Shown piece after piece: positions 8,387-12,529 of a DNA stretch of 12,529 nucleotides (the stretch's first letter is position 1; each line of letters starts with the position of its first letter). Source of the stretch: Chloroflexota bacterium. Lineage in GTDB: Bacteria; Chloroflexota; Anaerolineae; Anaerolineales; DRMV01. Under the pieces are notes generated by a model. It was given only the letters and a program-made list of their open reading frames with translations, had not been told where the DNA came from and did not search any database. Location of the stretch: contig JAADCW010000018.1 in assembly GCA_013154225.1 (NCBI GenBank), positions 1-12,529 of the forward strand, given 5' to 3'. The translations under genes and the position numbers were made by a program.

Positions 8387-9320
8387 ATCCTTCGCTGGCC
8401 TGGTCGAGCGCGGCGACTTCGTCGTCGGTGAGCCGCCAACCCAAAGCGCCCGCGTTGGATTGCGCCTGGCGGGCGTTTTTCGCGCCAGGGATGGGCAGCG
8501 CGCCTTTGCAAATCACCCAGTTGAGGGCAACCTGCGCGGGGGTTTTGCCGCCGTGGCCTTGGCCGATTTCCCGCATCAGGCCAATGAGGGGCAGGATGCG
8601 CGCCAGGTATTCCCGGGAGTAGCGCCGATTGCGTACGCCGCCGGGGGGATTTTCAGGGCTGTATTTGCCGGTGAGCAAGCCCATTTCCAGGGGGCTGTAT
8701 GCGATGAGGGTGATGCCGAGTTCCTGGCACGCATGAAGCACGCCGTTTTTCTCAGGGTCGCGGTGCAGGAGGCTGTAATGCACCTGGTTGGAGGCCAGGG
8801 GGATGCCCTTGGCCTGCAGGATGGCGTGGGCGCGGCGCATTTGCTCGGCGTTGTAGTTGGATACTCCCGCGGCTTTGACCAGGCCCTCTTGGACCAGGTC
8901 GCCCAGGGTGCTGACCCAAAAATCGGTGCTGCGTGGGGGCCAGGGGAAGTGGATTTGGTAGAGGTCCACCTGCGAGCGTCCCAGGCGTTTGAGGCTTTGG
9001 CGCAGGGCGCGGCGCATGGCCGCGCGGCGCACGCGCCATGGGAAGGGGAAGAATTTGGTGGCAATGACGATGGGGCTTTGGGTGTCGGCGGTCATTTCGT
9101 TGAGAAAACGTTCTGCTCGCCCCATGCCGTACACTTCTGCGGTGTCGAAAAACGTGATGCCTTCTTCAACCGCGGTTTGGAACGCGGCTTTGATGTCTTC
9201 GGCGGTGTAGTCGCGGCCGTAGTTCCAGAAAAAGCGATCGCCCCAAGCCCAAGTGCCAATGCCCAAGGGGAGGGTGCGGATTTCGGTCTGGCCAAGGGTG
9301 ATGGGGGTTTCGGTGTGCAT
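8382..9320 (-). CDS. Aldo/keto reductase (NADPH-dependent oxidoreductase)
   Basis: The product has 312 residues, the usual size of an (alpha/beta)8 aldo/keto reductase, a soluble enzyme reducing carbonyls with NADPH. The catalytic tetrad is present: Asp59 (FFDTAEVYG), Tyr64, Lys89 (IATKFFPFP) and His124 (YQIHFPWPP). The C-terminal cofactor-binding stretch IPGAKNARQAQSN is also present, followed by LTDDEVAALD. It resembles the general YajO/perakine-reductase-like group; the substrate is not predictable. Start ATG at 9320 has GAGG at 9329-9326 on the minus strand, 5 nt upstream. The gene upstream on the same strand (CoA ligase) is separated by 527 bp of repeats, so it probably has its own promoter, but no convincing one was found. 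The kinase gene follows after 76 bp. Confidence 0.93.
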   Translation of the reverse strand: MHTETPITLGQTEIRTLPLGIGTWAWGDRFFWNYGRDYTAEDIKAAFQTAVEEGITFFDTAEVYGMGRAERFLNEMTADTQSPIVIATKFFPFPWRVRRAAMRRALRQSLKRLGRSQVDLYQIHFPWPPRSTDFWVSTLGDLVQEGLVKAAGVSNYNAEQMRRAHAILQAKGIPLASNQVHYSLLHRDPEKNGVLHACQELGITLIAYSPLEMGLLTGKYSPENPPGGVRNRRYSREYLARILPLIGLMREIGQGHGGKTPAQVALNWVICKGALPIPGAKNARQAQSNAGALGWRLTDDEVAALDQASEGL

Positions 9321-9417
9321 GGCTGCCTCGGTTTTCGGGTGTGAATGGCGCGGTTAATCTTGGGCTTTATTTTACCCGCAAAAGGCGAAGAGGTGGGGAA
9401 GTTTGGCTGGTTGGGAT

Positions 9418-9457
9418 GTCCTTCGACTGTGGCGCTTACGGTGCCTCCGCCTAGGAC
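9418..9457 (-). repeat. REP-like palindromic unit
   Basis: A 40-bp unit begins GTCCTTCGACTG, has an inner imperfect stem GGCGCTTACGGTGCC and ends CTAGGAC. It is the reverse orientation of the units at 4748-4830 and 4996-5035 and directly flanks repeat element B. The stretch 9321-9417 before it, upstream of the aldo/keto reductase, holds no recognised feature apart from a weak TAAAAT (9374-9369, minus strand). Confidence 0.7.
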
Positions 9458-9461
9458 GTAT

Positions 9462-9646
9462 GACAATTCGTTTTTTATCTGCGAGCATCTGCCATCATCT
9501 GCGCTATCTGCGTTCTGTAACGCCAAGGGCGCCAAGAAAGCCGCCAAGGGCACCAAGAAAGCCGCCGCCAAGGGCGGCAAGAAGAAATCGGTGCCAATCG
9601 GTGTCATTGGTGGATAAAATCAGGGCGAGGCAGCGCCTCGCCCCTA
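9462..9646 (-). repeat. Intergenic repeat element, copy B (inverted partner of 4581-4742)
   Basis: Read on the minus strand, this 185-bp block follows copy A from the GGGGCGAGGC-GCT-GCCTCGCCC palindrome (9622-9644) to CGAATTGTC. The 60 bp at 9462-9521 are identical to 4683-4742. The CACCGAT part differs at two positions. The CTTGGCG part is longer by one 21-bp unit plus 2 bp: GCCAAGAAAGCCGCCAAGGGC at 9531-9551 is followed by a near-copy with three extra bases at 9552-9575. On the plus strand this spells a Lys/Ala-rich reading frame that is a by-product of the repeat. REP-like units lie on both sides. Confidence 0.85.
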
Positions 9647-9665
9647 CGGTGGCAATTTAAGATTT

Positions 9666-9837
9666 GTCCTTCGACTGCGGCGCCTGCGGCCCCTTCGCTC
9701 AGGACGTGCGACTTCGGGCTTCGGCTGCGCTCAGCCCTCCGCTCAGGACGTGCGACTGCGGGCTTCGATTGCGCTCAGCCCTCCGCTCAGGACGTGCGAC
9801 TGCGGGCTTCGATTGCGCTCAGCCCTTCGCTTAGGAT
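9666..9837 (-). repeat. Four tandem REP-like palindromes with a 44-bp period
   Basis: A 40-bp unit (9666-9705, GTCCTTCGACTG ... CTCAGGAC) is followed by three head-to-tail 44-bp units at 9706-9749, 9750-9793 and 9794-9837. Each reads GTGCGACTGCGGGCTTCG, an inner stem, then GCTCAGCCCTCCGCTCAGGAC with few changes. The second and third differ at only about three positions (the last ends CTTAGGAT). The array ends 10 bp before the CoA ligase stop codon on the minus strand, so it would form the 3' end of that mRNA. Confidence 0.85.
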
Positions 9838-9847
9838 GTATGACTGC

Positions 9848-11470
9848 TTAGGCTTGTGCGAATTCGGCGCGGAGGACTTTTTTGTCTATCTTGCCCACGC
9901 TGGTTTTGGGCAGGCTTTCGACAAATTCGTAGCGTTCGGGGATGGCCCATTTGGTGATCACGCCTTCGTCGGCGTATTTCTTCAGGTGATCTTTTAGAAC
10001 CTCGGCGTCCAATTTGCCTTTGTAATCTTCTTTGGGGACGATGATGGCCAGGGGGCGTTCATCCCACTGCGGGTCGGGAACGCCAATGACCGCGGCTTCC
10101 TGCACGCCAGGATGCAGGCTGAGGAGGTTTTCCAGTTCCAGGGAGGAAATCCATTCGCCGCCGCTCTTGATGACGTCTTTGAGCCGGTCAACGATTTGCA
10201 CGAAGCCGTGTTGGTCCATGACCGCGACGTCGCCGGTGTGGAGCCACCCGCCGCGCCAGAGTTGTTCGGAGCGTTCGGGGTCTTTGTAGTAGCCGGGGGT
10301 GAGCCAGGGCGTGCGCACCACGATTTCGCCCTTTTCCTGGCCGTCGTGGGGGACATCTTCGCCGGCTTCGTTGACGATGCGCAGATCCACCAGGGGGATG
10401 GGAACGCCGGTTTTGATGAGGTAGTCGAGTTGTTTTTCTTCATCCCATTCGGCCATGTAGGGTTTGAGCATGGCCAGGGTGAGGATGGGCGCGGTTTCGG
10501 ACATGCCGTAGCCCGCGGAGACCTTGATGCCGAGATCCCGGGCGCGCTTGGCCAATCCTTTGGTGAGCCGCGCACCGCCGATAATGACTTTCCAGTTGCT
10601 GAGGTCGTATTGTTCGATGCCGGGCGCGTTGACGATCATTTGCAGGATGGTGGGGACGCAGTGGCTGAACGTGACTTTGTGGGTGAGGATGAGTTTGAGG
10701 AGCATTTGCGGTTCGTAGCGCCCCGGATAGATTTGTTTGAGCCCCACCATTGTGGAAACGTAGGGTACGCCCCAGGCGTGGACGTGGAACATGGGGGTGA
10801 GGGGCATGTAGACGTCGTATTTGGTGAGCCCGCCGTTGTCGCCCAGGATGCCCAGGGCAGAGGCGCCGGCCAGGGAGTGGAGTACCAGTTGGCGGTGGTT
10901 AAACGAAACGCCCTTGGGTTTGCCTGTGGTGCCCGTAGTGTAGGCCAGGGTGGCTTGGGTGGTTTCGGGCAGGTCGGGCAGGTCTTCCAAGGGCATGACG
11001 CTGTTGATCCAGGTTTCGTAGTCCAGGTCGGTGAGGGGTGTTTCGGGCGGGGTTTCTTTGTCGGTGATGAGGATGTATTTGCGCACGCTGGTCAGTTGGG
11101 GAGCGAGTTTTTCGACCAGAGGCAGGAAATCTTCATGGAAGATGATGATTTCATCTTCGGCGTGGATGACGGTGTAAGCCAGGTCGGCAGGCGCGAGGCG
11201 GGGGTTGATGGTGTGAAGCACCGCGCCGATGCCGGGGATGCCGAAGTACATTTCCAGATAGCGGTGGCTGTCCCATTCGATGACGCCAACTTTGGTGCCA
11301 ACGCCCACGCCCAGGGCTTTGAGGGCCGCGCCCAGGCGAAGGACGCGTTGGTACATTTCGGTGTAGGTGTATTCCCATTGGTCGCGGTAGTAGATTTTTT
11401 GCTCTGGATACCAGCGGATGCCGTGTTCCAGCAGGCGTTTGAGTAAGAGTTGGTAATCGTAGGTCGGCAT
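9848..11470 (-). CDS. Fatty-acid CoA ligase, AlkK-like (ANL superfamily)
   Basis: The 540-residue protein has the usual length of an acyl-CoA synthetase, which activates a carboxylic acid with ATP to the acyl-adenylate and then to acyl-CoA. Motifs in order: N-terminal WDSHRYLEMYFGIPGIGAVL (66-85), typical of AlkK-like medium-chain ligases; the P-loop YTTGTTGKPKG (177-187); GYGMSETAP mid-protein; TGDVAVMDQHGF and DRLKDVIKSGGEWIS at the hinge; and the catalytic Lys527 in KTSVGKIDKK. All catalytic elements appear intact. Chain length is inferred and could be medium or long; related DmdB-type ligases use methylthiopropionate. A strong Shine-Dalgarno (GGAGGAGGT at 11485-11477, minus) lies 6 nt before the ATG, and an extended -10 box lies about 60 bp upstream. 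The gene stands alone; four tandem palindromes follow its stop. Confidence 0.94.
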   Translation of the reverse strand: MPTYDYQLLLKRLLEHGIRWYPEQKIYYRDQWEYTYTEMYQRVLRLGAALKALGVGVGTKVGVIEWDSHRYLEMYFGIPGIGAVLHTINPRLAPADLAYTVIHAEDEIIIFHEDFLPLVEKLAPQLTSVRKYILITDKETPPETPLTDLDYETWINSVMPLEDLPDLPETTQATLAYTTGTTGKPKGVSFNHRQLVLHSLAGASALGILGDNGGLTKYDVYMPLTPMFHVHAWGVPYVSTMVGLKQIYPGRYEPQMLLKLILTHKVTFSHCVPTILQMIVNAPGIEQYDLSNWKVIIGGARLTKGLAKRARDLGIKVSAGYGMSETAPILTLAMLKPYMAEWDEEKQLDYLIKTGVPIPLVDLRIVNEAGEDVPHDGQEKGEIVVRTPWLTPGYYKDPERSEQLWRGGWLHTGDVAVMDQHGFVQIVDRLKDVIKSGGEWISSLELENLLSLHPGVQEAAVIGVPDPQWDERPLAIIVPKEDYKGKLDAEVLKDHLKKYADEGVITKWAIPERYEFVESLPKTSVGKIDKKVLRAEFAQA

Positions 11471-11476
11471 AGTTTT

Positions 11477-11538
11477 ACCTCCTCCGGGTGGTCGGGAATG
11501 TGCGAGGGTATGGATGAATCGTGTTTTTCAGTATAGCA
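11477..11538 (-). promoter_or_regulatory. Extended -10 promoter and strong ribosome binding site of the CoA ligase gene
   Basis: On the minus strand TGCTATACT (11538-11530) is an extended -10 element (TGn plus TATACT), which can work without a good -35; none is seen at 17 bp. Transcription would begin near 11523, giving a leader of about 50 nt that contains GGAGGAGGT (11485-11477) just before the ATG at 11470. Confidence 0.45.
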
Positions 11539-11568
11539 TGAAACGTTTTTGGGGAGGGTGGGGAAAGA

Positions 11569-11639
11569 ATTGGGGAATTGGGGAATTAGGGAATTAGGAA
11601 TTAGGGAATTAGGGAATTAGGAGTTAGGGAGTTAGGTGG
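11569..11639 (+). repeat. Microsatellite-like GGGAATTA array (TTAGGG-rich)
   Basis: About nine imperfect copies of a 7-8 bp unit (GGGGAATT, GGGAATTA, GGAATTA, then GGAGTTA, GGGAGTTA, GGTGGTTA) run from 11569 to the integrase stop codon. The units change gradually from GAATTA to GAGTTA toward the integrase end. The plus strand is almost pure purine plus T and contains several TTAGGG hexamers. The TAA stop of the integrase gene (11642-11640, minus) is made from the last TTA of the array. Confidence 0.8.
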
Positions 11640-12529
11640 TTAGGGGTCTAGGGGGCTGCGGACGGCGTAGGGGCCGCGTTGCATGACGTGGGTGTAGATC
11701 ATGGTGGTGGCGACGTCTTTGTGGCCGAGGAGTTCCTGGACGGTGCGGATGTCGTAGCCTGCTTCCAGAAGGTGGGTGGCAAAGGAGTGGCGGAAGGTGT
11801 GCGGGGTGACGTGTTTGGTGATGCCGGCGAGTTTGGCTGCGCGGCGGACGGCGCGCTGGATGACGGTGGGGTGGATGTGATGGCGACGGGTGACACGGGT
11901 GCGGGGGTCGGTGGAGAGGCGGTTGGAGGGGAAGACGTATTGCCAGATCCATTCGCGGGAGGCGTTGGGGTATTTGCGGGCCAAGGCGTGGGGGAGGTGG
12001 ACGCTTCCATAACCTTGGGCGAGGTCGTTTTGATGGACCAGGCGGACACGGGCGAGGTGTTCCTGAATCGCGGGGTAGAGGCTTTCGGGGAGGATGGTAA
12101 CGCGGTCTTTGGCGCCTTTGCCGTCGCGGACGATGATTTGGTGTTGGTCGAAGTCCAGGTCTTTGACGCGGAGGCGGAGGGCTTCCATGAGGCGCAGGCC
12201 GCTGCCGTAGAGCAGTTGGGCGACAAGCTTTGGGGTGCCTTGCATGGCGTCGAGGACGCGTTGGGCTTCGGCGCGGCTGAGGACGACGGGGAGGCGGTGA
12301 GGGCGTTTGGCGTAGAGGTAGTGGAGTTCGTCGGTGATGGGTTGGTGGAGGACTTCGCGGTAGAGGAAGAGGATGGCTTGGAGGGCTTGGTTTTGGGTTG
12401 ATGGGGCGACGTGGCGTTCAGTGGCGAGGTAGGTGAGAAAGGCTTCGATTTCGGGCGCGCCCATTTCTGCGGGGTGGCGTTTGTTGTGGAAGAGGATGTA
12501 GCGCCGCGCCCAGTGGACGTAGGCTTCTT
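11640..12529 (-). CDS. Integron integrase (IntI-type tyrosine recombinase), N-terminus cut by window edge
   Basis: The frame stays open to the right edge. Before the ATG at 12464 it reads EAYVHWARRYILFHNKRHP, the standard SAM-like core-binding start of IntI proteins, so that ATG is internal. Numbering from it, the catalytic residues are Arg91 (GSGLR), Lys116 (DGKGAKDR), His222 and Arg225 (PHTFRHSFATHLLE), His248 (LLGHKD) and Tyr257 (MIYTH): the set is complete. ALARKYPNASREWIWQYVFP (160-179) corresponds to the extra segment that separates IntI from XerC/XerD and is needed for folded attC recognition. VTRRHHIHPTVIQRAVRRAA and the ending GPYAVRSPLDP also match IntI. IntI inserts and excises gene cassettes at attI/attC sites. 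In the common arrangement attI and cassettes lie at the 5' side of intI, beyond base 12529. The C-terminus is slightly short compared with IntI1, which continues after SPLD. Confidence 0.93.
   Translation of the reverse strand, partial: EAYVHWARRYILFHNKRHPAEMGAPEIEAFLTYLATERHVAPSTQNQALQAILFLYREVLHQPITDELHYLYAKRPHRLPVVLSRAEAQRVLDAMQGTPKLVAQLLYGSGLRLMEALRLRVKDLDFDQHQIIVRDGKGAKDRVTILPESLYPAIQEHLARVRLVHQNDLAQGYGSVHLPHALARKYPNASREWIWQYVFPSNRLSTDPRTRVTRRHHIHPTVIQRAVRRAAKLAGITKHVTPHTFRHSFATHLLEAGYDIRTVQELLGHKDVATTMIYTHVMQRGPYAVRSPLDP

Noticed and set aside
8460..9344. A 294-codon open frame on the plus strand
   Set aside because: It lies antisense to the aldo/keto reductase, which has all four catalytic residues. 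No domain is seen in the antisense product.
9369..9374. -10 box TAAAAT upstream of the aldo/keto reductase (minus strand)
   Set aside because: There is no -35 match at 16-18 bp and no TG extension; a single AT-rich hexamer is too weak as evidence.
4743..9461. Composite transposon bounded by the inverted element copies
   Set aside because: The elements carry no transposase, no target duplication could be recognised, and the genes between them are ordinary housekeeping-type genes on both strands.
9345..9617. A Lys/Ala-rich histone-H1-like peptide (GAKKAAKGTKKAAAKGGKK)
   Set aside because: The Lys/Ala pattern is the translation of the 21-bp repeat units in element B. Copy A has a different unit number, and no start signal or conservation supports a protein.
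9666..9837. CRISPR array
   Set aside because: The 44-bp units are tandem with no unique spacers between them, each is itself palindromic, and no cas gene is present.
10112..11446. A 444-codon open frame on the plus strand
   Set aside because: It is antisense to the CoA ligase gene, whose motifs are complete. The product is Val/Gly/Phe/Asp-rich without any recognisable domain.
11600..11650. attC or attI site next to the integrase gene
   Set aside because: GTTAGGT-like heptamers occur, but they belong to the microrepeat array. No matching RYYYAAC partner or folded arm pattern was found, and this is the 3' side of intI, not the usual attI side.

Overview
The window looks like a stretch of a GC-rich bacterial chromosome, most likely from Chloroflexota (Anaerolineae-like). 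The support for that is indirect: a lipoprotein with a long Pro/Thr linker of the PTATPTPP type, a mevalonate kinase beside a UbiA-family prenyltransferase and a CruF-like carotenoid gene, an integron-type integrase, and intergenic regions packed with short palindromes and heptamer arrays. No rRNA, tRNA or CRISPR array was seen.

Layout. Plus strand: the 3' end of a B12-binding radical SAM protein (1-428, cut by the window edge), a lipoprotein (523-1506) and a P2A calcium-type cation ATPase (1567-4386). A 676-bp non-coding stretch of repeats follows (4387-5062). It leads into a tight three-gene operon (5063-7716): a polyprenyl-phosphate phosphoribosyltransferase-like UbiA protein, mevalonate kinase and a CruF-like carotenoid protein. 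A convergent junction (7717-7948) holds two terminators and a 161-bp MITE-like element. Minus strand after that: a small P-loop kinase-like protein (7949-8305), an aldo/keto reductase (8382-9320), a second repeat stretch (9321-9847), an AlkK-like fatty-acid CoA ligase (9848-11470), a TTAGGG-like microrepeat array, and an integron integrase (IntI) homologue running off the right edge (11640-12529).

How the genes fit together. The central operon joins isoprenoid precursor supply (mevalonate kinase) to two membrane enzymes acting on isoprenoid products. It suggests membrane lipid, carotenoid or polyprenyl-sugar metabolism. The ATPase probably exports Ca2+. The remaining genes look like independent metabolic genes.

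The most interesting material is non-coding. One element about 160-185 bp long occurs twice in opposite orientation (4581-4742 and 9462-9646), with a 60-bp core that is identical in both copies. Each copy has REP-like palindromes on both sides, and together they bracket the isoprenoid operon, the kinase and the aldo/keto reductase. Inside the element are three heptamer families (CACCGAT, CTTGGCG, CGCAGAT). The other main points are the integron integrase at the edge, whose attI site and cassettes would lie outside the window, and a -10 box placed for leaderless translation of the UbiA gene. No complete new defence or mobile system is visible.
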